Translations under genes and position numbers: made by a program | Origin: an uncultured Gammaproteobacteria bacterium | Lineage (GTDB): Bacteria > Pseudomonadota > Gammaproteobacteria > Enterobacterales > Psychrobiaceae | Assembly (NCBI GenBank): GCA_913060565.1 | Contig: CAJXRU010000007.1 | Location: forward strand, 1 to 64,000 | Length of the DNA stretch: 64,000 bases | Direction of reading: 5' to 3' | Shown: positions 42,449 through 51,018 of the stretch, in pieces | Layout: every line of letters begins with the position of its first letter | Position numbering within the stretch: the stretch's first letter is position 1 | Notes under the pieces: model-generated | What the model was told of the DNA's origin: nothing | Databases searched by the model: none | Seen by the model: only the letters and a program-made list of their open reading frames with translations

Positions 42449-43260
42449 GCATCCATCGCGTCAATTGGCGTCAGTACTGAGCTGGCAAGCAGATGATTAC
42501 AACCACTTTTGCATTGCGCGTCTTGCCCTTTAATATAAGCGGCTAATACTGCTTTTGCCTTTTCTAAGCTTTTTCCATAGCGGCTAATGACTTGATCTAC
42601 TGTCACATGCTCACTTGGATCATCTTGCCAACAATCATAATCCGTTGCGATACCTATGGTGCAATAACAAATTTGTGCTTCACGGGCTAAAAAGACTTCT
42701 GGTACATTAGTCATTCCCACCAAATCAGCCTGTACAGCGTTTTTAAGGAACAAACTCTCTGCTCTTGTACCAAGTCTTGGGCCATCGACACAGGCATAAG
42801 TTTTGTTGCGATGAACGTCGATATCAATAGTGCTAGCTGCATCGCTAATTTTATCGGCGAGTGCACGACAAGTTGGCTCTGCCGTTGAAACATGCGCAAC
42901 TAAGCCGTTGCCAAAGAATGTTTTTTCACGTGGTGATTTTACAAAGTCAAAATATTGATCAGCGATAGCGAGATCGCCGGGCTGTACTTCTTGTTGTAGG
43001 CTGCCTACCGCTGACAATCCGATAATTTGGTTTACGCCAAGTGACTTTAGTGCCCATATATTGGCGCGGTAATTTACCTCTGATGGCAATAATCCGTGAT
43101 TGTTGCCATGACGTGGTAAAAATAAGATTTCTTTACCTAAGTACTCACCACGTACAATCGCAGCAGATGGGCTGCCAAAAGGCGTTTCAACATCGTGCGC
43201 TTCAATAACCGTTAAACCATCGATACTGTAAATTCCTGTACCGCCAATAACCGCTAACAT
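42412..43260 (-). CDS. Methylthioadenosine-phosphorylase-family nucleoside phosphorylase of the arsenosugar operon
   Basis: 282-residue purine nucleoside phosphorylase of the MTAP branch. Seen: IGGTGIYS at the start, FLPRHGNNHGLLPSEVNYRAN (phosphate/ribose site), a middle block with a Met-Thr pair preceding VPEVFLAREA, and ATDYDCW, whose two Asp residues recognise the adenine base in MTAP. It would cleave 5'-substituted 5'-deoxyadenosines by phosphorolysis. The genome already has MtnN, and this gene overlaps arsC by seven bases at the end of an arsenic operon. I therefore infer that it acts on dimethylarsinoyl-deoxyadenosine, giving the arsenosugar ribose-1-phosphate; plain MTA or methylthioinosine phosphorolysis remains possible. 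Confidence 0.85.
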   Translation of the reverse strand: MLAVIGGTGIYSIDGLTVIEAHDVETPFGSPSAAIVRGEYLGKEILFLPRHGNNHGLLPSEVNYRANIWALKSLGVNQIIGLSAVGSLQQEVQPGDLAIADQYFDFVKSPREKTFFGNGLVAHVSTAEPTCRALADKISDAASTIDIDVHRNKTYACVDGPRLGTRAESLFLKNAVQADLVGMTNVPEVFLAREAQICYCTIGIATDYDCWQDDPSEHVTVDQVISRYGKSLEKAKAVLAAYIKGQDAQCKSGCNHLLASSVLTPIDAMDAQQSSLFNVLSA

Positions 43261-43691
43261 AAACTTTCCTTATTGATTTGTGCTGGAAGTGAGGTGATCC
43301 AATGCTTAATTTCATCACGAACACTACGGTAATAGCCTAACGCTTCTTCAGCGGACTTAGCCTCTTTTGCTAATTTAGGTGGATCATCAAACTGATGCAT
43401 AATGACACTCGTTTTCGCGGGAAATGTTGGACAATTACTGGCGGCATGCTCACACACAGCGACCACATAATCAAATTCTTGAGACTCAAATTCATTCAGT
43501 GTTTGTGATTGATGATTGCTGATATCAACACCGACTTCTTGCATGACTTGCACCGCCGATGGATTTAAACCGTGGGATTCAATGCCTGCGGAGTAACTCA
43601 TAAACTCTTCACTGAGCAATGACTCGGCAAAGCCATGAGCCATTTGGCTACGACATGAATTACCTGTACATAAAAATAGAATAGATTTCAT
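43254..43691 (-). CDS. arsC: Thioredoxin-type arsenate reductase
   Basis: 145 residues of the low-molecular-weight phosphatase fold. The P-loop FLCTGNSCRSQMA carries the nucleophile and second Cys, and VAVCEHAASNC supplies the redox pair with the six-residue spacing of the staphylococcal, thioredoxin-coupled ArsC. A conserved FDDP follows. It reduces arsenate to arsenite. ATG 43691, with GAGGAAACA directly before it, is chosen; the longer frame from 43730 has no ribosome binding site. It lies seven bases after the radical SAM gene and overlaps the phosphorylase gene, so arsenate reduction is built into this operon. Confidence 0.93.
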   Translation of the reverse strand: MKSILFLCTGNSCRSQMAHGFAESLLSEEFMSYSAGIESHGLNPSAVQVMQEVGVDISNHQSQTLNEFESQEFDYVVAVCEHAASNCPTFPAKTSVIMHQFDDPPKLAKEAKSAEEALGYYRSVRDEIKHWITSLPAQINKESLC

Positions 43692-43698
43692 TGTTTCC

Positions 43699-44631
43699 TC
43701 ACATTTCACTGCAACTAGCACCCATAGCAAAACAGCTATAGCATCGGTGATGTTTCAAATTGATTGTTTTTTTCATACTGTTCGCCAAGTTAGTTGCCAG
43801 AAAATAATCTTCGTCATCGTCAACTAAAGTGCAGGCGTACACTTGCATTTGATCATCTTTTTTAATGATCATCTTTGAATTAGCGCACATGTAATTTTCA
43901 CGCTGCTGCTGTGTTTGATATTTAGTCATACAGCCAGTAGTAATATGAGGAACATCAGCAATAGAGCCTGGCGCTAAAAAGTCTGGAAATGCCACCATGT
44001 TCATGTCACCCGGTAGCCCATTAAGAGAGAATAAATCACGATACTGTTGTTCGACTTGGTCGCGATCCTCGCCGTCAGCCATATGACGAGCGAGAGAAAT
44101 ATTAAAGCCATGATTGTGAAGCAATCGCATTCCAATAAACGCTTTGGCAAAGTTACCACTGCCGCGCCCAACATCGTGAACTTGCTCGTCAGGTGAATCG
44201 ATACTCACGCGAAATGCTACGGGATACTGGTTCTTAGCTTGTAGTTCAAGTAAAGAATCAAGGCGCTTTACTAACGGCTCGGTACCATTAGTTAATACCA
44301 AACAAGGTCTAAATTGTGATGCATAATCAAGAATTTTAACGATATCTTTGGCTAAAAAGGGTTCGCCGCCAGTAAACGAAAACTGTTCAACGCCCATCGT
44401 TAACGCTTCATCAATAAAGGGCTTAACCTCTTCAAATTTAGGCGTTAATAAACGCTTATCTGACGGGCTTGAACCTTCTAAGCAAAAATCACATTCAAGA
44501 TTGCATTTAGTTCCCGTGTGAAACCAAAGCTCTTTAAGTGAGTGAGCATCAATATAGCCACGAGGGTCACCTAAGGGCGTAAAGTCCCAATTATGTTGAC
44601 GTTCATCGGCTTTGGAGATCGCAGAATTCAT
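43699..44631 (-). CDS. Radical SAM enzyme with C-terminal Cys cluster, putative arsenosugar synthase
   Basis: 310 residues. The cluster motif is CNLECDFC (CxxxCxxC) near residue 38, followed by SFTGGEPFL and the radical SAM barrel. Six further Cys lie in the last 90 residues (GCMTKY, YMCANS, YACTL and RCYSCFAMGASC), a SPASM/twitch-like pattern suggesting one auxiliary 4Fe-4S cluster. It is coupled to arsM by a TAATG overlap. Position suggests the ArsS role, adding the 5'-deoxyadenosyl group of SAM to dimethylated arsenic, but the motif spacing differs from the Cys-rich ArsS family as I know it, so it may be an analogue. Function is inferred. Confidence 0.8.
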   Translation of the reverse strand: MNSAISKADERQHNWDFTPLGDPRGYIDAHSLKELWFHTGTKCNLECDFCLEGSSPSDKRLLTPKFEEVKPFIDEALTMGVEQFSFTGGEPFLAKDIVKILDYASQFRPCLVLTNGTEPLVKRLDSLLELQAKNQYPVAFRVSIDSPDEQVHDVGRGSGNFAKAFIGMRLLHNHGFNISLARHMADGEDRDQVEQQYRDLFSLNGLPGDMNMVAFPDFLAPGSIADVPHITTGCMTKYQTQQQRENYMCANSKMIIKKDDQMQVYACTLVDDDEDYFLATNLANSMKKTINLKHHRCYSCFAMGASCSEM

Positions 44632-45707
44632 TAGCAACAGCTCGATTTAGCCGCTGGTGCTGGTGCACAACAACCACTTGATTGTTCAGTCTTCGTTATT
44701 TTAAAGTCAAACTCATGTTGTTTAACTGAAAATATGCCTTGATGCTTGTCAAAATCGCCTGAGAATTCGAAATGTTTAGCAAAACGAGATTGCTTTAACG
44801 TGCGCCATGTATTGCCGCTCACAGGCACTGCTTTACCCTTGGAGAAGGTCGTGTTTTCATCAAAATTCCATTGGCATTCGTGCTCTTCAATAGTGCCAAG
44901 GTAGGTAACCTGTTGACCATAATCTTGGGCGCTTTTTTCTAAGTCTTGCGCCTTAAATAGACGATACGTTGCCGACGTGAAACGGATATCACCAAGCTTT
45001 TTAGCTAACTCATCGTTGTCGATAGTGATAACACGACTGCTCACTAAACGTGGCTCAATAAATCCAACTTCTTTAGCAAGATTTTCAAAGTCATTCCAAT
45101 ACAAGGCGCCACTTAAGCACTCGCCATAAAGTAACGGATCGTCTTTCAAATGAGCTGGCACACGTTTATCGGCATAAACGTCTGAGAAATAGATTTCGCC
45201 ACCTGCTTTTAGAATACGAAAAACTTCCTTTAATACCGCATGCTTGTCTGGGCTAAGATTGATAACACAGTTTGATATCACCACATCCATGCTGTTGTCG
45301 CTAATATTTAGCTCATCAAGCTTCTCAATATAGCCTTTTAAAAAGTGAGTATTAGGTTGATGATAGCCAAATGTTTCACGATGATATTCAACGTGTTTAT
45401 TAGCAACGGTCAGTTGCTCGTCGGTCATATCAACGCCAGTAACGCTGCCTTGCTCACCAACCATTTGAGCAATGGCGTAACAGTCACGACCAGCGCCGCA
45501 ACCTAAATCTAGTACATTACAATCGGTTAATAACTCAGGTGTCACTAACCCACAGCCGTAATAACGAGCCATCACTTCATCATGAATATTCGATAAAATG
45601 CCTTTAACACGTGGCGATAAATCATCGTCGGTGCAACACGCATTGGTTTGCAAATCTTCTGATCCTGTAAGTACATTACCGTAATAGTCTTTCACTACGT
45701 TATGCAT
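44631..45707 (-). CDS. arsM: Arsenite S-adenosylmethionine methyltransferase
   Basis: 358-residue class I methyltransferase. SAM motif VLDLGCGAGRDCYAIAQMVG near residue 65, then GVDMTDEQL and the ArsM signature VISNCVINLSPDK. Candidate As(III)-binding Cys residues occur at NACC near the start, in DLGCGAGRDC, in SNCVINL and in YGECLSGALY. The C-terminal tail is rich in Cys (SSGCCAPAPAAKSSCC), as often in ArsM. It converts arsenite stepwise to mono- and dimethyl-arsenicals. AGGAG precedes the ATG, which overlaps the upstream transferase gene by eight bases. Confidence 0.95.
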   Translation of the reverse strand: MHNVVKDYYGNVLTGSEDLQTNACCTDDDLSPRVKGILSNIHDEVMARYYGCGLVTPELLTDCNVLDLGCGAGRDCYAIAQMVGEQGSVTGVDMTDEQLTVANKHVEYHRETFGYHQPNTHFLKGYIEKLDELNISDNSMDVVISNCVINLSPDKHAVLKEVFRILKAGGEIYFSDVYADKRVPAHLKDDPLLYGECLSGALYWNDFENLAKEVGFIEPRLVSSRVITIDNDELAKKLGDIRFTSATYRLFKAQDLEKSAQDYGQQVTYLGTIEEHECQWNFDENTTFSKGKAVPVSGNTWRTLKQSRFAKHFEFSGDFDKHQGIFSVKQHEFDFKITKTEQSSGCCAPAPAAKSSCC

Positions 45708-46437
45708 GGTTGATAACTCCTGAAGAAATAAATAATTGGTTAAGGGTTGTTAATAGTTTTTTTCGTGCAGGGCGCTGATCATTTTTTAAATGGTTAAGCA
45801 GTTTTTTAATATCTGCAACATAATCGATATCATAGCCGGGAAGCATGTAATGAACATCCAGCTCGCTATTTTCACAAGCTTGCGCCAATGCTTGGGATAA
45901 GTTTTCCGTGCTCCAAGGTAAATCAATGATATTGGGCCACGGAGACTTATTTGCCATAATGACAACGCCGCCATCATCAGCGTGGCTCAAGACAATGTCG
46001 TATTTATTAAGAGCACGTGCAGCTTCAGAAAAATGCAAAGGCGTTAACATTGGGGCATCAGTACCTATGGTAATAATTTTTTCGTGGCCAAATACTCTCA
46101 ACACATGATCAACATAATTGAGTCGTTGCCCTAAATTTCCAGACATGCCTGAGGGAAGTTGCGTCATAATTTGCGCATTTTCGTTCAGTGATTGTGCCCA
46201 TTCAACATCACTTTCATCACTACAAGCAATAACGACTGGCCCGCGCCACGCATGACTGTCTTCAATAGCACAGTCTAGTAATGCCTGAGCAACAATTAGT
46301 GTTTTCTCCGCTGAAATCGCTTCTGCAATGCGTTGCTTGCCCTGATGTAATTTAGGTCGTTTACAAAACAACACTAATGTTGGCCACTGGTAAGGGTCAA
46401 TGATGTCATTAGCAGATGTTTGTAATTGATAAGGCAT
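45700..46437 (-). CDS. DUF2064 / TIGR04282-type glycosyltransferase linked to arsenosugar loci
   Basis: 245-residue nucleotide-sugar-transferase-like protein. TLVLFCKRPKLHQGKQRIAE matches the N-terminal signature of the DUF2064 family, and ITIGTDAPMLTPLHFSEAARAL carries its conserved T/S-D-x-P site; a late DIDYVADIKKLL is also typical. This family (TIGR04282, arsenosugar-associated transferase) is known to occur beside radical SAM enzymes and ArsM, though its reaction is not established. ATG 46437 with GAGAG upstream is preferred to a longer start at 46494. Confidence 0.85.
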   Translation of the reverse strand: MPYQLQTSANDIIDPYQWPTLVLFCKRPKLHQGKQRIAEAISAEKTLIVAQALLDCAIEDSHAWRGPVVIACSDESDVEWAQSLNENAQIMTQLPSGMSGNLGQRLNYVDHVLRVFGHEKIITIGTDAPMLTPLHFSEAARALNKYDIVLSHADDGGVVIMANKSPWPNIIDLPWSTENLSQALAQACENSELDVHYMLPGYDIDYVADIKKLLNHLKNDQRPARKKLLTTLNQLFISSGVINHA

Positions 46438-46515
46438 TAGCACTCTCGAATAGATAACAATTAAGTAAAACGCTGGCCATCTAATGATGACCAAAACAGC
46501 TTGGATATATAGACC

Positions 46516-47346
46516 CTAGTTCGGCTGATTTAATTTCCAGTTATAATCAAAATCTATATCGCCTTTGAAATTACGCAGCTTTTCTTGTTTTTTAGGTGTT
46601 GCGTATTGGCTCAAGTGACGTAATAATTCCAATTCATTTTCACCAAAATCTACTGAAAACCAATTGTAAATATTCGATAAAATCAGCTTGTTTTCATTAA
46701 AACGCATGCCTTTATCTTGATTAATAAAACGAAAGGCTCCTGACTCTAATTGTTGCTCAATATTCTTACCTGTTAAGGGAATAGCCGGTAAATCTGGGCA
46801 ACCAATACTGGCACAGTTGATGACATAATGAATGCGTTTGTCTTTAAAAATTCCTCGTAAAATCCCATGCTCAATTTGATTCAACGTAAGTGGCGTATTG
46901 GCAATTTCTATTAGCGTCATATTCCACGGCCCAGTGATCCCATCACCAATATTTTTAATGGAATTTAACGGGTAATGTTTCAATATCAAATCAATAGTAA
47001 GAGCGTTATATAAATTGCCCCAATAAGCGATTTGCTCTAGTTTGTTATAGTCTCGAGGATCTATTGTTTGAAGATTCGCTAAATAATTTTCAAGCTTAGA
47101 TTTATCAGTGTCAGACACTCCTGCATAATCGAATTCTCGCACACCAGAGCTTTGGTTTTCACTGAGATAATCACCGAGGATCTCTCCCCATAATCGATGG
47201 TCAATTACACGCTTATTATTCTCATTACTGACTTGCCAAGACACTATCGGGTTAGGGCTAATAGCCTGATAAAGAGAAAAAACTTTTACGGCTAGTGCAG
47301 CACTAACCAACACCGCGACAAAAATAACTACCTTTAACTTATTCAT
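46516..47346 (-). CDS. DUF547-domain protein, membrane-anchored
   Basis: 276 residues with an N-terminal hydrophobic signal anchor (about residues 5-25) and a DUF547 domain: LEQIAYWGNLYNALTIDLIL (conserved W-x-N-x-Y-N), the H-Y-V-I-N-C-A-S-x-G-C-P-D-L motif with two Cys, and a late Y-N-W-F-S-x-D-F. The family has a transglutaminase-like look, but its reaction is unknown; it recurs near rSAM/arsenosugar-type loci. ATGAATAA overlaps the stop of the upstream GT2 gene by eight bases, so the two are translationally coupled. Probably periplasmic. Confidence 0.85.
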   Translation of the reverse strand: MNKLKVVIFVAVLVSAALAVKVFSLYQAISPNPIVSWQVSNENNKRVIDHRLWGEILGDYLSENQSSGVREFDYAGVSDTDKSKLENYLANLQTIDPRDYNKLEQIAYWGNLYNALTIDLILKHYPLNSIKNIGDGITGPWNMTLIEIANTPLTLNQIEHGILRGIFKDKRIHYVINCASIGCPDLPAIPLTGKNIEQQLESGAFRFINQDKGMRFNENKLILSNIYNWFSVDFGENELELLRHLSQYATPKKQEKLRNFKGDIDFDYNWKLNQPN

Positions 47347-48091
47347 TGCCCATTCCGTAGCCTAAGTAATGTTTCACAATCCGGCGCTTTTGCAAATAGA
47401 GCTTACCAATCATCGACAAAATACCAATACCCGCCTTTACTGAACCTGATAGCGTTCCACTGATTTTTGATTCTCCAATTCGCACTTTGGAATCGACGCT
47501 ATATTCGTTAACCTGCATGCCACAAATGATGGCTTTCACTTGCATTTCTACTGTCCAGCCGAACGTTTTATCATTCATTTCAATCGCAGTAAGTGAGTTG
47601 CGACGCATGGCTCTAAAAGGCCCTAAATCAGTAATCTTTTGCCCCCAAAACAAGGTAATTAGATGACTAGATAACCAATTTCCAAACAGCTGTGGTCCTG
47701 TTAATGCGCCTTTTTCAATATGCCCTAACGTCCGTGAGCCAATGGCTAAATCAACGCCATTAACAACACCGTCTAGCATTGGCAATGCTTGCTCAATAAA
47801 GCATGAATCATCACCATCAACAAACAACACAATATCGCAGTTTGGTAGACGTTCCATCGCTGTTAGACAGGCAATGCCGTAACCGGGAATATCTTGGCGA
47901 ACAACAACGGCACCGGCCTCAGCCGCAACCTGTGCAGTGCTATCCGTCGAGCCGTTATCGCAAACAATAACTTCATCAACAACTTGTTTGTCATCAAACG
48001 ATAATGCCACCAACTGACTCACTACTTTCTTAATCGCAAGCTCTTCGTTAAGTGCTGGAATTATCGCGACAACAGACTGACCTTTATACAT
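47339..48091 (-). CDS. GT2 glycosyltransferase, DPM1-like (polyprenyl-phosphate sugar synthase)
   Basis: 250 residues. Classical GT-A start (VVAIIPALNEELAIKKVV), CDNGSTDSTAQVA, and the metal-binding DGDDS. The later KITDLGPFRAMRR and FGWTVEMQVKA blocks match the dolichyl/polyprenyl-phosphate mannose (or glucose) synthase-like branch. It has no obvious transmembrane pair, so it is DPM1-like rather than ArnC-like. It would load a sugar, possibly mannose from the nearby manC-manB genes, onto undecaprenyl phosphate for use by the polytopic transferase encoded just upstream. The donor is inferred. Confidence 0.85.
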   Translation of the reverse strand: MYKGQSVVAIIPALNEELAIKKVVSQLVALSFDDKQVVDEVIVCDNGSTDSTAQVAAEAGAVVVRQDIPGYGIACLTAMERLPNCDIVLFVDGDDSCFIEQALPMLDGVVNGVDLAIGSRTLGHIEKGALTGPQLFGNWLSSHLITLFWGQKITDLGPFRAMRRNSLTAIEMNDKTFGWTVEMQVKAIICGMQVNEYSVDSKVRIGESKISGTLSGSVKAGIGILSMIGKLYLQKRRIVKHYLGYGMGNE

Positions 48092-48116
48092 TTTCTACCT
48101 CAATAATTTCGACATA

Positions 48117-49505
48117 TTAAGCTTTTACATCACTAACGATGAGTGATTTATGTTGCTTATGTCGATAAACATAATGAACGAGTGCAATCGCCGCTAATAC
48201 TTGAACAATACCCACTAACCAAACAGGCCAAACCGCTGGCTGCCACAACCGTTCGCTTAAAAAGCCGTTAAGTACTTCGTAAGTCAATGGCATCAATAAC
48301 GTCCAAGCCACTAAATATCTATTTGGTGCTAACGCGAGTAAGGGAACGAGCGGCATTAGGTACCAAGGAAATATCACCGGGCTAATCAGCAGTGGAATCG
48401 CCAGTGCTAATTGAGCACAACTAAATACCAACGTTTGCTTTGTAAGTATTTCGCCGCGCTGTAGCCATAACCAACCAGCAATTGCTAAAGAGACAACGCT
48501 AGCGAAACAGAGCATCACAATGATTATTTGATAACCTGAAAAAACTTGATCCAAAGCGACAAATAACGGCGCCGCAAATCGCCATTTTTCAAAAAACACA
48601 CCGATACTACCCACTGGATGTAAGCCAAGACTTAAGGTTAATCCGTAAACGGTAACCACACTAATTAGCACACCAATCACTAATTTAATTGCCAGCTTTA
48701 TATTAGGCATCGTAAATAACAAAGGTAACACCAACATAATAGGCACAACTTTAATCACGGTACCTAAACCTATAACAATCCCCGTTAAAAATACCTGCTG
48801 TCGCTGCCATAAATAAATGGCCGAGACTACCGCCAAGCAAGAAATGGCGTCAATATGCAAACCAATATTTGCTTCAAGAATGAGTAGTGGTGAAAAAGCT
48901 ATTAGTGATAAATGTTGCAGCTTTCCAGCATGGGCTAATACTCTAGCGCCTATAAACAACGTACCTAAACTGGCGACTAGAATGATTAGCTTCCATACTA
49001 ATAATGCATGTTCATGACCAAAAGACGCCGCGGCAGAAAACAGCGCAAGCGCTAATGGCGGATACAAGGTTACATATTTCGCATGCTCGCTTGGTGGTTG
49101 CCACTGTTCTCGTAAACTTTGTAATTGCGGCGCATCATGACTCACTCGATAGGGGTCAAACCCTTCAATGGCGATCCGCCCATCAAACAAATAGCGATCG
49201 ACATCATTTGACGCATAAGACCCAGCATCGATTAGCAATATTCTTGCTAATACTGCTACTAACAACAGCCATTTAATATCTTTGAAACCTATCGCTTCTG
49301 GAGCACTTTTCCATGCAAGCAACATTGCAATGCCCATCAATGAGTATTGCACCATCGTGTAATAGCCAATATAGAGTGCTGGTTTTACTTGTGTAACAGC
49401 AGCTAAATAGTAACTGGCCAAGGCTAATAGCAAGACGCTAACGGCACAGCTATAAAACAATGCGCTGTTAGGCGTGCGCGCAAAAAGCCAAGACCAAGAA
49501 ATCAT
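48117..49505 (-). CDS. Polytopic GT-C glycosyltransferase, MptB/GT87-like
   Basis: 462 residues with about twelve hydrophobic helices. The first external loop holds the acidic GT-C signature NDVDRYLFDGRIAIEGFDPYR, recalling polyprenyl-phosphomannose-dependent mannosyltransferases, and a following YPPLALALF block is also typical. It should transfer a sugar from a polyprenyl-phosphate carrier on the outer face of the inner membrane. It starts two bases beyond the stop of the preceding gene in the operon, so coupling is certain. Donor and acceptor are inferred, not seen. Confidence 0.82.
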   Translation of the reverse strand: MISWSWLFARTPNSALFYSCAVSVLLLALASYYLAAVTQVKPALYIGYYTMVQYSLMGIAMLLAWKSAPEAIGFKDIKWLLLVAVLARILLIDAGSYASNDVDRYLFDGRIAIEGFDPYRVSHDAPQLQSLREQWQPPSEHAKYVTLYPPLALALFSAAASFGHEHALLVWKLIILVASLGTLFIGARVLAHAGKLQHLSLIAFSPLLILEANIGLHIDAISCLAVVSAIYLWQRQQVFLTGIVIGLGTVIKVVPIMLVLPLLFTMPNIKLAIKLVIGVLISVVTVYGLTLSLGLHPVGSIGVFFEKWRFAAPLFVALDQVFSGYQIIIVMLCFASVVSLAIAGWLWLQRGEILTKQTLVFSCAQLALAIPLLISPVIFPWYLMPLVPLLALAPNRYLVAWTLLMPLTYEVLNGFLSERLWQPAVWPVWLVGIVQVLAAIALVHYVYRHKQHKSLIVSDVKA

Positions 49506-49507
49506 CG

Positions 49508-51001
49508 CTATTTTGATAGCTGATAATGGTGATAAAAGCTATGTAACGCCGCCGTGACAAAACCAACGGTTAATAACAATAAAAATGGCAACATAAACCA
49601 ATGTTGATGATTAATGGCCCACACCAGTACCACTGCATAAACTCCAGCAATAACAAACTCGAAAATAGCGCCTTTCGGGGCAACCGCCTTGTAGCGTTTT
49701 ATTGACTCAGGCACAAGACTCGCTGCTTTTTCAGGTGTCACATTATCTTGTAACTCGCCAGTTTTAGGTGTGCGCACAAATTCGCTTTCTCGTCCTAATA
49801 ACGCTTCAAGACCAGCTTTTGAATTATTGATAGCAAGCTGAATACCAAGCATGACTAAATTCGGCACCTTAACAAGTGCACGACTTTTATTGCGCTTGAG
49901 GGCAATTTGTCCCCAATAGAGGTAAACAAGATGGCCACCCGAAGACAAAATAAGCAGTGGAATATCTACCCACCAAATATTTAAAAAGTCATATTTATCA
50001 CGTAACAATAAACTTGGCACCAAGAAGAATAATGTGTCTATTAACATGACGAAATAAGCGAGATTGTTCGATAGGTGAAACGTTGACTCAATTTTTTTAG
50101 TAAATGGTATTTTTGCCCGCCAAACGGTCGGCAACATCTTAAGCATGACCTGAACACCACCTTTTGCCCAACGATATTGTTGGGTTTTGAAAGCATTCAT
50201 ATCAGCAGGCAACTCACCGGGGCAAGGAATGTGATTCAAATAAATCATTTTCCAACCTTTAAGTTGAGCACGGTAACTCAAATCGAGATCTTCCGTCAGC
50301 GTATCAGCACTCCAATGTCCTGCATCGATAATAGCCGACGTTCGCCAAATACCAGCGGTGCCATTGAAGTTAAATAACATTCCGGTCGCGCTGCGCACTT
50401 GCTGCTCAAGACTAAAGTGCGCATCTAACATAATCGCCTGCGTTTTTGTCAGTAAACTACTTCGACGATTCAAATGTTCCCAGCGCAATTGCACCATCGC
50501 CACATCTTTTTGGGTGAAATAATGAATACTATCAAGCAAGGTATTAGGATGCGGAATAAAATCTGCGTCAAAAATAGCAATGAATTCCCCCGTTGCAGTA
50601 TCCATTGCGTCTTTAAGCGCACCAGCTTTAAACCCTTGTCGATTAACACGTTGTACATGCTCAATATCAATACCTTGCTGTTGGTAAAACTTAACTCGCT
50701 CAGCAATTAACTCACAGGTATCGTCATTAGAATCATCAACTATTTGAATTTGTAAACGGTCATGTGGATATTCCAATTTCACAATCGAATCAACAATCCG
50801 TTGCGCTACCATACGTTCGTTATACAGAGGAATTTGCACTGTTACTCGAGGTAACTGTTCAAATAATTTAGGCTGCTTCGGCTGAAATTTACGATAGCGA
50901 AACCAGCGAAATACCATCGATAAACGATGTAAACCAAACAAACATAAAATCAAAAGCAATACAAAATGTATTGCTATGATTGACATACTTAACACCGACA
51001 T
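49508..51001 (-). CDS. Cellulose-synthase-like membrane GT2 glycosyltransferase
   Basis: 497 residues. N-terminal membrane helix, cytoplasmic GT-A domain with VTVQIPLYNERMVAQRIVDS, DDSNDDT, FDADFIPHP, TEDLDLSYR and QQYRW (the D, DxD, TED and QxxRW motifs of processive-type GT2), then three to four C-terminal helices. The family includes glucosylceramide-synthase-like and beta-glucan/mannan enzymes, so a lipid or sugar acceptor at the membrane is likely. All catalytic motifs are present. Second gene of the arsenic operon, 17 bases after the outer-membrane-type protein. Confidence 0.9.
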   Translation of the reverse strand: MSVLSMSIIAIHFVLLLILCLFGLHRLSMVFRWFRYRKFQPKQPKLFEQLPRVTVQIPLYNERMVAQRIVDSIVKLEYPHDRLQIQIVDDSNDDTCELIAERVKFYQQQGIDIEHVQRVNRQGFKAGALKDAMDTATGEFIAIFDADFIPHPNTLLDSIHYFTQKDVAMVQLRWEHLNRRSSLLTKTQAIMLDAHFSLEQQVRSATGMLFNFNGTAGIWRTSAIIDAGHWSADTLTEDLDLSYRAQLKGWKMIYLNHIPCPGELPADMNAFKTQQYRWAKGGVQVMLKMLPTVWRAKIPFTKKIESTFHLSNNLAYFVMLIDTLFFLVPSLLLRDKYDFLNIWWVDIPLLILSSGGHLVYLYWGQIALKRNKSRALVKVPNLVMLGIQLAINNSKAGLEALLGRESEFVRTPKTGELQDNVTPEKAASLVPESIKRYKAVAPKGAIFEFVIAGVYAVVLVWAINHQHWFMLPFLLLLTVGFVTAALHSFYHHYQLSK

Positions 51002-51018
51002 TACGTTAACAACCTATT

